Origin: Nevskia soli DSM 19509
Lineage (GTDB): Bacteria > Pseudomonadota > Gammaproteobacteria > Nevskiales > Nevskiaceae
Assembly: GCF_000711955.1 (NCBI RefSeq)
Contig: NZ_JONR01000025.1
Coordinates: 30,041 to 94,040 of the forward strand
Direction of reading: 5' to 3'
DNA length: 64,000 nucleotides
Both the position numbers and the translations under genes were made by a program. A model generated the notes under the pieces. The model made no database searches and had not been told where the DNA came from. It saw only the letters and a list, made by a program, of their open reading frames with translations. Below, in pieces: positions 52,999 to 61,694 of the stretch. Within the stretch, counting starts at the first letter, position 1. The number at the start of each line of letters is the position of its first letter.

Positions 52999-53547
52999 CT
53001 ATGCATCCCGCCCCGGAAGCATCGAGCGGAGGACGCCATCCTTCAGCACGTAGTGATGGCCGAGACCGGCCAGGGTGTGCGCTCCGGCGAGCCACAGGAT
53101 GGCATCGCCAAGCCAGGTGTGGATCTCCGCGATTACGGCGCCCAGGTCATGCGATGCGGGCAATGGCGAAGGCACCAGCACGCCCGCGAGCAAGGTCAGG
53201 GAGTGGCCTTCCAGCCAGGCGCCGCAGATGGCGGTGAGCGGCACGCCGAGCAGGAGCGCATACAAAGCCCCCTGCACGACGCTCGCGGCAAGCGTCATCC
53301 ATCGAGGGCCGGGCGGGTGCTCGGGGCGTTTATCGAAGGCACGCCAGAGTATCCGCAGCGCGACGAGCGTCAGGACGCAGACACCGAGTGTTTCATGAAG
53401 CTGTCTGTCGGCATCGCGGGCCGCCGAGTAGATGCGTGCTTCCGAACCGCCCGGGCCGTAGATGAAGGCCACCAGCACGAGGATGGCCGTCAGCCAGTGC
53501 AGAAGCTGGGCCGGCACGCTGTAGCGGGTGATCGTCTTGTCTTCCAT
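52999..53547 (-). CDS. Cytochrome b561-type membrane protein
   Basis: A 182-aa four-helix membrane protein with the haem-binding histidines in AQLLHWLTAILV, RQLHETLGV, IAEIHTWLGDAIL and GAHTLAGLGHHYV. Such proteins pass electrons between quinone and periplasmic or outer partners. ATG 53547 fits the family start; 17 in-frame upstream codons are not conserved. Monocistronic. Confidence 0.9.
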   Translation of the reverse strand: MEDKTITRYSVPAQLLHWLTAILVLVAFIYGPGGSEARIYSAARDADRQLHETLGVCVLTLVALRILWRAFDKRPEHPPGPRWMTLAASVVQGALYALLLGVPLTAICGAWLEGHSLTLLAGVLVPSPLPASHDLGAVIAEIHTWLGDAILWLAGAHTLAGLGHHYVLKDGVLRSMLPGRDA

Positions 53548-53753
53548 CGCTTGCTGTCGGCTTGTATCCGGTCGCGCTGCGCGCGTGAGGCCCCGCAATC
53601 AGGCAAAGCCGACGATTGGGACTATGGCATGGCGTCCTTGCGCGTTTCGCCGCACCGGCACAGGGAGACGCCCGCCCGCGAATTTACTTGCTCCCACTCC
53701 GGGCGTAAAGGCGCCCCTTCAGCTCCCGCATGCGCCCGGTTCGGGCTTGCTGC

Positions 53754-54698
53754 TCAGGAGCCGGAGAAGTAATCCCACTGCGCTTGCGTGGCGTCGATGT
53801 TCTGCGAGGTGGTGCCGTCGAGGATGGTGGTGAGGGTCACTTCGGAGCCGGGCCAGGTGTGGCCGCCGTTGACGATCTGGTAGAGGATGGCGGCGCAGCC
53901 GGGCATGCGGTGTTCGACGACGCTGGTGCCGTCGCTCACCAGGCCGGGCAAGGTGGTGGCGGTTTCGGTGCCGTTGCAGCCTTCGTTCTGCTCCCACTGG
54001 GCAAGGGTGGTTTCCTCGGGCTGGAGGGCGCCCATGCCGTTGTAGGGGACTTCGAGGTCGTGGGTGCCGTCGAAGATCATGCGCTTGCCGGGGGTGGCGG
54101 TGGTGCAGGTCGTGGTGTCGAGCTGGGCGGCGGCGACCATGCCGAAGCCGACCAGCATCTGCGGTTTGGTGCAGGCGAAGAGGTCGGCTTCGAAGCCGCC
54201 TTCGGAATAGCCGGTCATGGAGACCCTGGCGGCGTCCACCGGCATGTTGGTGGTGGCGTCGGTGATGACGTCGCTGAGGAAGTCGATATCCGTTTGCTGG
54301 TTGCCCGCCCCACTGATGGGCACGCCGTTGATCCAGCTCACGCCTTCATGCGCCGGAAAGGCCAGGACCATGCCCTTGGTGGCATGCAGCCCGGCCTGGA
54401 TGAGGTTGGCCATGAAGGGTGGATTGCCGCCGAGGTAATCGAGCACGATCATCAGCGGGGCCGGGCCGGAAGGCGCCGGGTCCGGGATGACGTAGAGCAC
54501 GCTGCGCTGATCGACAGTGCGGACGAAGGCCTGCGAGCCGGCGGGCAGCTTGAGGATGGAAGGCGCAGCCGAACCCGAGAAGCTGCGCGCGGCATTGCCG
54601 GCGGAGGAATCGGTAGAGGCATCACCCGAGCTGCCGCAGGCGGAGACAGCCAACAGCAAGGCGGCGCCGAGCGGTGCCGCCAACATTCTTGCAAGCAT
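53754..54698 (-). CDS. Esterase lipoprotein, PHB depolymerase/LpqC-like
   Basis: A 314-aa lipoprotein (lipobox LAVSAC, Cys 21) with an alpha/beta-hydrolase fold: serine elbow GYSEGG (normal GxSxG), acidic residue in FDGTHDLEVPY and catalytic His in NGGHTWPG. The pattern resembles LpqC/PHB depolymerase and feruloyl esterase-like proteins. Natural polymer or ester substrate unknown. Confidence 0.82.
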   Translation of the reverse strand: MLARMLAAPLGAALLLAVSACGSSGDASTDSSAGNAARSFSGSAAPSILKLPAGSQAFVRTVDQRSVLYVIPDPAPSGPAPLMIVLDYLGGNPPFMANLIQAGLHATKGMVLAFPAHEGVSWINGVPISGAGNQQTDIDFLSDVITDATTNMPVDAARVSMTGYSEGGFEADLFACTKPQMLVGFGMVAAAQLDTTTCTTATPGKRMIFDGTHDLEVPYNGMGALQPEETTLAQWEQNEGCNGTETATTLPGLVSDGTSVVEHRMPGCAAILYQIVNGGHTWPGSEVTLTTILDGTTSQNIDATQAQWDYFSGS

Positions 54699-55246
54699 TC
54701 TTCAAGGTATCCCGGAAAAAATCGAACCCCCTGCGGCGTGTGCCCGCCGCTAGGTGGAATTACCAGCGCAAGAAGCGGGCCGGGTGTTGGATGTGATGGG
54801 GGAATCGGGTATTTGCCGCCCGGGGCGTGGATCATAGGCCATTCCGAACGGCTCGGTGCTGAAGGTGTCCAAACCCCGCAATACCTTCCATTTTCTCCGG
54901 AATCTTCTATTGAAGTTCAAAGTCGGGTTTTACCGCAGGGGGGATCTCACCCGGGCCTCGCTGATCGCGGAGTGTGTAGTCGAGGCGATCGATATCGGCA
55001 CGGCGAAGAGCGCGGCGCTGACGCAGCTCGCGCCGCAGCATCCCGATGTGGTGGATTGCCGGTATTGGCATGCGGCGGGGTATGAGGCGCCGAGGGCGAG
55101 ACCGCGTTGGTGAGTTGGTAGCAAGCGTGCAATGAGAGAAGTGCATTGCGCGGATTTGCCCCTTCATCCGGCGCAATGCGCTTCATCCCTCGATACACGT
55201 TGCTCCGCAACGCACTCGGGACAGGCTTATTGCGCCCGAAAGCCTT
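54699..55246. other. Gene-free stretch with doubtful ORF remnant and repeat copy 2
   Basis: No convincing gene. An 85-codon plus-strand frame at 54856-55113 (containing VVEAIDIGTAKSAALTQLAP) may be the remnant of a gene but has no ribosome site and no recognised family. The composite GGCGCAAT repeat (copy 2) occupies 55165-55237, next to the 3' end of the following minus-strand gene. Confidence 0.5.
55165..55237. repeat. Composite GGCGCAAT/ATTGCGCC repeat, copy 2
   Basis: Almost identical to 50850-50922, including CGTTGC-TCC-GCAACG in place of CGTTGC-TTC-GCAACG. It lies just behind the 55247 gene. Confidence 0.8.
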
Positions 55247-55831
55247 CTAGAGAACCTGTTTTTCTTGCAGGAGTTCTTCCATGCGCTTCTGCGCGTGGGC
55301 GGTGCCGATCCAGCCTTTGACTTCGAAATCCGCGATGCGCAGCGTCGGCAGGTAGCCGTGATCGAGGGACAGGATGTCGGCCAGGGCGTCGCGGAAGGCG
55401 CGTTGGGTGTGGCGGCCTGAATCGCCGGGGAACAGGGGCACGGGTTTGGCGGGGCCGCCGGAGGGTTTGGGCTCGTCGTGGGCCTTGCGGATCCAGACCT
55501 TGATATCGAAGGCCAGAGGCCAGTTGGCGGGATAGCGGCGCAGGGTCATGCCGCGGTAGTTGTTGAAGTGCGGGGCTTCGTCCACTTCGATCACGCGGGG
55601 GGCGGCGCCGGGGATCTTCAAGCCATCCAGGCCGCGCCAGTTGCCGGCGGGCAGCAGGTCCGGCAGGTCCTGGCCGGTGAGGTCGTGGTACATGGCGCGC
55701 AGCAGCGGCCAGCGCTTGACGCTGACGGCCTTGGACGGCTGCATCAGCCAGTCCGGTTTGACCGTTTCGATGCTGCCGCCGGTGACCTTGAGGACGAGAT
55801 CGAGGACGGCTTTCTGGATGGGCGGGGGCAT
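55247..55831 (-). CDS. Uncharacterised 194-aa protein with a truncated copy nearby
   Basis: A soluble protein of no recognised family. Features: N-terminal helix VLDLVLKVTGGSIETVKPDW, ALFDI-like beta region (LAFDIKVWIRKAHDEPK) and a C-terminal LRIADFEVKGWIGTAHAQ. A frameshifted N-terminal copy with part of the promoter region occurs at 58982-59140. Both copies share GAGAGTGTAACGCGCT upstream of the start (55860-55875 and 59184-59199, as read on the plus strand), presumably part of a promoter. Confidence 0.72.
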   Translation of the reverse strand: MPPPIQKAVLDLVLKVTGGSIETVKPDWLMQPSKAVSVKRWPLLRAMYHDLTGQDLPDLLPAGNWRGLDGLKIPGAAPRVIEVDEAPHFNNYRGMTLRRYPANWPLAFDIKVWIRKAHDEPKPSGGPAKPVPLFPGDSGRHTQRAFRDALADILSLDHGYLPTLRIADFEVKGWIGTAHAQKRMEELLQEKQVL

Positions 55832-56007
55832 ATCGCTGGTTTGAGGGGTATGTAGCGATGAGAGTGTAACGCGCTACGCAGATGCGCCCCACGAATGGAT
55901 CGAGCGAATAACCTCCCCCTGGCATTGATTCGCAACGATTCACAAAGGTGTGAAGGGAACTGGACTGTCTCCGGCCTATCCATGTTGCGGACCGCACGAT
56001 CCCGGCT

Positions 56008-58230
56008 TCAACGAACCGCTTGATCCAGATTCATCCGCTTGAGCAAAACGGCATAGCGCGGGTCGGCGCGCAACGAATCCGCCGCTTCCCAATTGCCGAG
56101 GAACGCCATTTCCGCATCGCGCTCGGCATAAGCCCGGTCGAGGGCGGTGAAGGCCTGATCCAGTTGTCCAAGCGCGGCGTAAAGCCCTGCGAAATTCGAG
56201 GGCGGCACGTATTGCCGGCTCGACAGGGCTTGCAACTCGTCCAGGGCCGCGCGGGTCTTGGCGAGATCGCCCGCCTTGGCCCAGGCAATGCCGAGTTCGG
56301 TGATGATTCCCCCATCGCCTTCCGAAAACCGCTTCGCCTGGTTCAGTTCGGCGATGGCCTCAGCGTACTTGCCCTGCCGGAGCAGGATCCGGCTCATCTG
56401 GACGTGTGCGAGCCAGAAATCGGGGTTGATGTCGAAGGCCTTGCGCAGGCTGGCGACCGCTTCATCGTCCCGGCCGCCGTGATCGAGCGACCACGCCGCG
56501 ACCGACTTGACGATCAGAGACATGGGGTCCAGTTCCAGTGCGCGTCGCGCTTCCAGGATTGCCTCGTCATTGCGCCCCAGGTTGGTCAGCAGCACCGAAT
56601 TGCCGAGGTGCGCCAGGGCATCGCTGGGATTGAGCTCGATGGCGCGCTTGAACTCGCGTTCCGCGTCGGCCCAGCGCCAGTCGTACCACATCCGGGTGAA
56701 GCCCAGCGCGACGTGGGTCAGCGCGATCGAGTCATCCAGCGCGAGGGCTTTCTCGGCCGCCGCCTCGGCCTTGGGAAACGCTTCCTCGGGGCGCATATCG
56801 CTATTGATCGGCAGCCGGCGGTAAGCGTCGGCGATCGCGGCATAGGCCAATGCGTAGTTCGGATCGAGTGCGATTGCGCGCTGGAGGAAGTCGATGCCCT
56901 TGAGGATTTCGGAGTGCGTCAAATTATCGATGTGCGTGCGGCCGGTGAGGTAGAGCTGGTAAGCCTCGATATTTTCGGTATAGCGCTTGGCCAAGCCTTT
57001 CCGCTCGTCGCCGCTGAGGCGCAGCGCGAGCGATGCGGCCACGCGCTGTGAAATGGCGTCCTGCACGGAAAACACATCGGTGAATTTCTCGTCGAAACTG
57101 CCCGCCCACAAGGCGCTGCCGTCGCGTACCTGCACCAGGCGGGCGGTGACGCGGATGCGATCGCCCCAGCGCTGGAAGCTGCCGTCGAGCACCGATTCCA
57201 CGCCCAGCTCGCGCCCGGCGGCGAGCGGATCCTGCGTCTGTCCACCGTAACGGCGCACGGCGCTCAGGGAGCGGACGACCAGTTCGTGGCTGTTGCTGAG
57301 CTTGGCGATGAGCATGTCGGTCATGCCCAGGTCGAGCGCGTCATCGCGAGCCTCGGCCAGCAGCGACTTGAACGGCAACACGGCGATGGTACGGGTTGGA
57401 GTGGCCGTGACTGTCGGCGCGGGCCGATGCCAGGGCCTGATCGCGACAACGATGATGATGAATGCGGCGACGAGAACGACCGTCGCCGCCAGCCGGCTTG
57501 CGGACAGCTTGCGGGTTCTGGACGGCGCTGCGCCTGCGACAACCGCCGGCGTCGCCGAGCCGGCAGATGGTGCCGGAAGCTGCCCGACTTCACGCACATC
57601 GCCGACAAAACGATAGCCCTGACCCGGCACTGTCAGGATGTAGCGCGAACCGCCTTCGCCATCGCCTAGCACCCGGCGCAGGGTGGAAATATTCTGGCTG
57701 AGATTGTTCTCTTCCACCACCCGGCCCGACCAGATCGCCGCCATCAACTGGTCCTTCCCCAGTACGCTGCCGGCGTGCTGGATCAAATAGAGCAAGGTGT
57801 CGAATACCCGTGGCGTGAGCGGCAGGGGCTGGCCATCGCGGCGGAGCAATGCGCGCCGGGCGCTGTCCACGCAGAAATCCCCGAATTCATACTGAGGCGG
57901 TTTCAGCGGCAATGGTGATTCCGCTACCGACTCCGGTTGCGGGGCTTGCACCGGTGCCGGTACTGCGCTTGCCGGTAGATCGCCGGTGCGCACGATGCCC
58001 TGCGGCGTGATGTCGAACAGCCAGGACAGCACCAGGGCCAGCGGAAAACCGGCGATGACGGTCAGTACAAGGAGACGCTGCGCCAGCGGCGACACGTCGA
58101 ATACCGGCAGCACCTGGGTGACCACCTGCACCAACAGCCAGCCGGCCACGGCGTACATGGCGCCGACCCTGTAGACGTGGCGACGCTGCAGCTCGGCGAA
58201 AAAAGACGGCTTGCCCGGGTACCCGCTCAT
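56008..58230 (-). CDS. Membrane-bound winged-helix regulator with TolB-like and TPR domains (CadC-like)
   Basis: A 740-aa protein. Two helices at about 22-42 and 50-70 form a hairpin, then a cytoplasmic OmpR/CadC-type winged helix at about 113-208 (VFDTLLYLIQHAGSVLGKDQ, NLSQNISTLRRVLGD), a third helix at about 240-262, a TolB/FlgO-like domain (TRTIAVLPFKSL, about 280-400) and C-terminal TPR repeats (about 430-720, LDPNYALAYAAIADAY). The topology places DNA-binding inside and the TolB/TPR part in the periplasm, so it may sense an envelope signal. In classical CadC the winged helix precedes all helices; here it follows two. Divergent from a lipoprotein gene. Confidence 0.85.
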   Translation of the reverse strand: MSGYPGKPSFFAELQRRHVYRVGAMYAVAGWLLVQVVTQVLPVFDVSPLAQRLLVLTVIAGFPLALVLSWLFDITPQGIVRTGDLPASAVPAPVQAPQPESVAESPLPLKPPQYEFGDFCVDSARRALLRRDGQPLPLTPRVFDTLLYLIQHAGSVLGKDQLMAAIWSGRVVEENNLSQNISTLRRVLGDGEGGSRYILTVPGQGYRFVGDVREVGQLPAPSAGSATPAVVAGAAPSRTRKLSASRLAATVVLVAAFIIIVVAIRPWHRPAPTVTATPTRTIAVLPFKSLLAEARDDALDLGMTDMLIAKLSNSHELVVRSLSAVRRYGGQTQDPLAAGRELGVESVLDGSFQRWGDRIRVTARLVQVRDGSALWAGSFDEKFTDVFSVQDAISQRVAASLALRLSGDERKGLAKRYTENIEAYQLYLTGRTHIDNLTHSEILKGIDFLQRAIALDPNYALAYAAIADAYRRLPINSDMRPEEAFPKAEAAAEKALALDDSIALTHVALGFTRMWYDWRWADAEREFKRAIELNPSDALAHLGNSVLLTNLGRNDEAILEARRALELDPMSLIVKSVAAWSLDHGGRDDEAVASLRKAFDINPDFWLAHVQMSRILLRQGKYAEAIAELNQAKRFSEGDGGIITELGIAWAKAGDLAKTRAALDELQALSSRQYVPPSNFAGLYAALGQLDQAFTALDRAYAERDAEMAFLGNWEAADSLRADPRYAVLLKRMNLDQAVR

Positions 58231-58438
58231 GGGCTCGCCCAGGCGCTCAATGCGGCGGTGGGAGCCGCCAACAGCATGGCATTTGGCACAAACACCCCTG
58301 CGAACGCCGGTTTTCAGAACTTTTCAGAACAATTCAACCGTAGTTTAAAGACTTTCAGAGGCTCCGGATTTGATCCTCGTCACGCCGCAGGGGCCTTCCC
58401 CGCGGTGCCCAAAAAAGGGCAACCCAAGGAGAAAATTG

Positions 58439-58933
58439 ATGAACAGCAAACATCTGAAATCGGTCGGCGCAATGATTCTGCCGTGCCTGTTCGCCACGGT
58501 GATCGTGCAGGCCTGCACCAGCACCAACGATGCCGTTGCCCAAACCCAGGCCGTTGCAGACCCGCTCGAAGGGGTATGGGCCGAGCAGGTGACCCTGCGC
58601 AACTGCGACACAGGAGCGGTCCTGGCCGCGTTCCGCGCGGTGAGCATGTTCAACCGGGGCGGCACCATGAGCAACAGCAGCAATCAGTCACCGACCGTGT
58701 TCGGTCCGGGCCAGGGCACCTGGACCGCGCAAACCGTGGGATACAACAACGTGTTCCGTTTTTTCACCTTCAACCCGGACGGCAGCTTTGCGCAGACGAG
58801 GGTCGTGACAAGGGCCATCACCCTGGGGGCCGACAAGAGCAGTTTCACAGCCACCATATCGGCCGAAATCCGTAACACCACCGATGCGGTGGTGGGAATG
58901 GCCTGCGGCGAGGAAACCGCGACACGGCCGTAG
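58439..58933 (+). CDS. Lipoprotein of unknown function, divergent from CadC-like regulator
   Basis: A 164-aa exported lipoprotein with lipobox VQAC and a conserved beta-rich body (PLEGVWAEQVTLRNCDTGAV; RFFTFNPDGSFAQTR). It has a good AAGGAG site at ATG 58439. Divergent over 208 bp from the membrane regulator, which may control it. Two later cysteines (C78-type LRNCD and MACGEE) could form a disulfide. Family not named here. Confidence 0.75.
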   Translation: MNSKHLKSVGAMILPCLFATVIVQACTSTNDAVAQTQAVADPLEGVWAEQVTLRNCDTGAVLAAFRAVSMFNRGGTMSNSSNQSPTVFGPGQGTWTAQTVGYNNVFRFFTFNPDGSFAQTRVVTRAITLGADKSSFTATISAEIRNTTDAVVGMACGEETATRP

Positions 58934-58945
58934 GCTCGAAGGAAC

Positions 58946-58980
58946 CTTGATGCCCCCCGGCCTTGCCAGGGGGCATCAAG
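58946..58980. terminator. Hairpin behind the 58439 lipoprotein gene
   Basis: Perfect 12-bp stem CTTGATGCCCCC/GGGGGCATCAAG (58946-58957 with 58969-58980), 13 bp after the stop. There is no U-tract, so it may be a terminator or mRNA-stabilising hairpin. It adjoins the truncated gene copy. Confidence 0.6.
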
Positions 58981-58981
58981 C

Positions 58982-59140
58982 CGGTGTGCAGTCGTGGAAC
59001 ATGGCGCGCAGGAGCGACCGGCGTTTGGCGCTGACGGCCTTGCCCGGCTGCATCAGCCAGTCCGGGCGAGCGGTTTCGATGCTGCCGCCGGTGACTTTCA
59101 GGACTAAATCGAGGACGGCTTTCTGGACTGCCGGGGCATG
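58982..59140 (-). pseudogene. Truncated, frameshifted copy of the 55247 gene
   Basis: About 160 bp match the 5' end of the 55247 gene (about its first 53 codons). A one-base loss just after the ATG (20 nt instead of 21 before the shared CAGAAAGCC) puts the copy out of frame, and homology ends near 58982. The upstream GAGAGTGTAACGCGCT (59184-59199) is also shared. It looks like a partial duplication that decayed, on the same strand as the original 3.3 kb away. Confidence 0.8.
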
Positions 59141-59309
59141 GAGCGCGTCTGGTGAAGTTCGTCCGTGAATGGGGAGCCGCGCGAGAGTGTAACGCGCTCA
59201 GTGTGAGCCCTTTACCAATATTAACCGCGCTGCCTAGCTCTGGCGGGTAGGGCCCGGGTGCGGGGCGGCGTCTGCTTGGGGAGGAATACCACGCAGGGAA
59301 AGGCAGGAC

Positions 59310-60482
59310 GTGAGCGAGAAGCGTGTAGCGTTGCCCAGTGGGGACACGGCGGGAATGGGCGCATTGATGCGCGGCTTGGCGGCACTCTGCATGACCACGC
59401 TGGCGCTGCCGGCCTGGAATGCCGCGGCCGATGACGCGCCGGCAGCGGGAGCCGCCGCAACGAGCGCCCCGGCGGAGGGCGCGGCGCCAAAGTGCCTGCC
59501 GCGCAAGGTGATCTACCAGGAGAAGCCGCACTACCCGCAAGAGATGCGGTACTTCGCCAGCAACGGCGAGACGGTGGCGATGTTCGAGGTGAGCCCGGAG
59601 GGCGCGGTGGTGAACCCGGTGCTGCGGCAATCAGCGCATTCCAGCTTCGAGCGCGCGACGATCGGGGCCTTGCTGAAATGGCGCTTCGAGCCGGTGGACC
59701 CCGCCGACAGGAGCTACTGCAAGATCTACACCCAGCGGATCGAGTACGACACCCTCGGCCACGTGCCGGGGGGTTCCGGCCGGAGCGGGGTGGAAAGCTC
59801 CCATGCGCCGTTCCAGCTGCAGACCGCCGACCTGAGCAAGCTGCCGGAGGATTTCCGCTACGACACGGCGCCGGAGCTGCTGGTCTCCGTGCCGATCGTC
59901 TACCCCTACGAGAAGCTGCGGCACAGCGACTCCGGCAAGGCCACGGTGGCCTTCTACGTGGACCCGAACGGACGGGTGGCGAAGACGCAGGTCGTTTCCG
60001 CCACGGACCCGGTGTTCGGGCAGGCGCTGCAGGCCGCGCTGGCGGGGTGGACCTTCAAGCCGGCGATGAAGAACGGCGTGCCTTCCTGGGCGCTGTTCGA
60101 GTACACCCATGAATTCAGCCAGGACGAAACCAGCTACATCTTCGAATTCCAGCTCCCTTCCCTGCTCTCCGCCTACTCCGGCGGCGGCAAGCTCCTGCCC
60201 GGCCTGGAGCAACTGGACCAGCCGCCGCAGGCGCTGTTCCACCCCATACCGGTGGTGGAGCCGACCTATGCGCACAAGGCGGAAACGCTGCGGCTGGAAT
60301 TCGTCATCGACGCCAACGGCCTGGTGCGCTACGCGCATCCCATCGAGTTCAAGGACGAGCGGCTGGCCTGGGCGGCGGTGACCGCCGTCTCGCGCTGGCA
60401 GTTCCAGCCGCCGATGATGGACGGCAAGGCGGTGGATGTGCGGGCGGTGATGCCGGTGGCGTTCGCGGCCGGCGGCGGCTGA
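59310..60482 (+). CDS. Exported protein with TonB C-terminal-like repeats
   Basis: A 390-aa protein (GTG 59310; ATG 59355 is an alternative) with a signal-like N-terminus (MRGLAALCMTTLALPAWNAA) and three repeats resembling the TonB C-terminal domain (YFASNGETVAMFEVSPEGAV, SDSGKATVAFYVDPNGRV and AETLRLEFVIDANGLVRYAH). There is no N-terminal membrane anchor or Pro-rich spacer like true TonB, so energy transfer is doubtful; a periplasmic partner protein is more likely. Confidence 0.75.
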   Translation: MSEKRVALPSGDTAGMGALMRGLAALCMTTLALPAWNAAADDAPAAGAAATSAPAEGAAPKCLPRKVIYQEKPHYPQEMRYFASNGETVAMFEVSPEGAVVNPVLRQSAHSSFERATIGALLKWRFEPVDPADRSYCKIYTQRIEYDTLGHVPGGSGRSGVESSHAPFQLQTADLSKLPEDFRYDTAPELLVSVPIVYPYEKLRHSDSGKATVAFYVDPNGRVAKTQVVSATDPVFGQALQAALAGWTFKPAMKNGVPSWALFEYTHEFSQDETSYIFEFQLPSLLSAYSGGGKLLPGLEQLDQPPQALFHPIPVVEPTYAHKAETLRLEFVIDANGLVRYAHPIEFKDERLAWAAVTAVSRWQFQPPMMDGKAVDVRAVMPVAFAAGGG

Positions 60483-60494
60483 GGCCCCCGGGGC

Positions 60495-60941
60495 TTACTT
60501 CAGCCCCAGCAGCTCGACATCGAAGATCAGCGTGGCGCCCGCGGGAATGTCGCCCTGGCCGCGCTGGCCGTAAGCCAGGTTGGCGGGGATGATGAGGGTG
60601 CGCTTGCCGCCCACCTTCATCCCCTCCACGCCCCGGTCCCAGCCGGGGATGACGCTGCCGACGCCGAGCATGAAGGAAAACGGACCACGGCCGACGGAGC
60701 TGTCGAACTGGTTGCCGTGCAGGTCGGGCATGAGCGGGCTGTAGAGCCAGCCGGTGTATTGCACTTCGACGATGTTGCCGAGAGTGGCCGCGGGCCCGGT
60801 GCCGACCTTCGTCTCCCGGATGATGAGATGCTGCAACTCTTCGGCGCTGGGCACCTGGGCCGGGGCGTCCGCGGCGCTGGCCGGCATGGACTGCGAGAGG
60901 GTGAACAGGGCCAGGGCAAAAGAAAGGTAAACGCGATTCAT
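60495..60941 (-). CDS. Exported FKBP-type peptidyl-prolyl isomerase
   Basis: A 148-aa exported FKBP. Signal peptide (1-23, SMPASA) and the FKBP core: VEVQYTGWLY, FDSSVGRGPFSFMLGVGSVI and PGWDRGVEGMKVGGKRTLII, IPANLAYG. The isomerase pocket residues look complete. Acts on proline bonds in the periplasm. Start ATG 60941 removes 11 non-conserved codons upstream. Convergent with the TonB-C gene. Confidence 0.92.
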   Translation of the reverse strand: MNRVYLSFALALFTLSQSMPASAADAPAQVPSAEELQHLIIRETKVGTGPAATLGNIVEVQYTGWLYSPLMPDLHGNQFDSSVGRGPFSFMLGVGSVIPGWDRGVEGMKVGGKRTLIIPANLAYGQRGQGDIPAGATLIFDVELLGLK

Positions 60942-61080
60942 GGGAGCGGAGGACAAAGAGGCTGTAGGAGGCAAAAACCAGTGCCTGCGAGCTTAAGGGA
61001 TTTCGGGCAGGTGGGGAATTGATCGGCCGCCCCAGTCTGCGCAGGGCGGGGCGTGACCTGCCTTCCGCGAAAACGGCCTC

Positions 61081-61110
61081 GGTAAACGGCGGGTCACGGA
61101 CCCGCCCTAC
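61081..61110. repeat. REP-like palindrome, CGGGTC/GACCCG type, copy 4
   Basis: GGTAAACGGCGGGTCACGGA and CCCGCCCTAC; one mismatch in the loop relative to copy 1. It directly follows the stop of the NTF2-like gene (61112). Confidence 0.8.
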
Positions 61111-61111
61111 A

Positions 61112-61630
61112 TCATTGCTGGCCGGGAAGCGCCCGTGCGGTATAAAACTCGCTGGCGATTTTCCAATGCCCCTGCACCTTCAGAAGCTGCAGCGTCTTCC
61201 AGCCGTAGCCACCCTTCCCGCTCTTGGTCTCCTGGGTGATGAAGTCCAGGGAGACCTGGGCCAGGGGGCCGTCCTGGTCGATGCGGATATTGTAGAAATG
61301 CTGGGTGTAGCGCACGCCGCTTTCGAAGACGGACTTGCGGAAGCGCTGGTAGTTGCGCGTGGTCACGGCCTGGGCATCGGCACCCTTGCCGGTGATTTCA
61401 CCGGTTGAGGAAAACGGCACCTGGTCGTCGATCAGCAGCGCCTCGAACGCGGCCTCATCGCCCTTGGTGACGGAGGCCGTGTAGGTGTCCAGCAGCTTCG
61501 CGATAGCCTGGTGGTCCTCGATGGTCGTTTCATGCTTGCGCAGAAACGCGGGGCCGTCTTCGGCCATGGCGGCGAGCGGTGCGAGCGCCGTCAGGAGCGC
61601 CATGGCGGGCAGGAACATTCTTGCTTTCAT
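61112..61630 (-). CDS. Exported NTF2/SnoaL-like protein
   Basis: A 172-aa exported protein with signal peptide (1-22, LAAMAE) and the NTF2-like core: IEDHQAIAKLLDTYTASVTK, FEALLIDDQVPFS and WKTLQLLKVQGHWKIASEF. Ligand-binding or hydrolase role is not predictable. Start ATG 61630 removes a non-conserved in-frame extension. The preceding gene on the same strand is a GFA protein, 64 bp away. Confidence 0.78.
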   Translation of the reverse strand: MKARMFLPAMALLTALAPLAAMAEDGPAFLRKHETTIEDHQAIAKLLDTYTASVTKGDEAAFEALLIDDQVPFSSTGEITGKGADAQAVTTRNYQRFRKSVFESGVRYTQHFYNIRIDQDGPLAQVSLDFITQETKSGKGGYGWKTLQLLKVQGHWKIASEFYTARALPGQQ

Positions 61631-61694
61631 ATCGACTCTGTCTTGCCTGCGTTCCCGCCACTGTTGCCAGGGCGCGCACCGCGCCCCGGCTGAC

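Noticed and set aside
54856..55113. An 85-codon plus-strand frame as a gene
   Set aside because: No ribosome site, no recognised family and located in a repeat-containing gap; kept only as a doubtful remnant.
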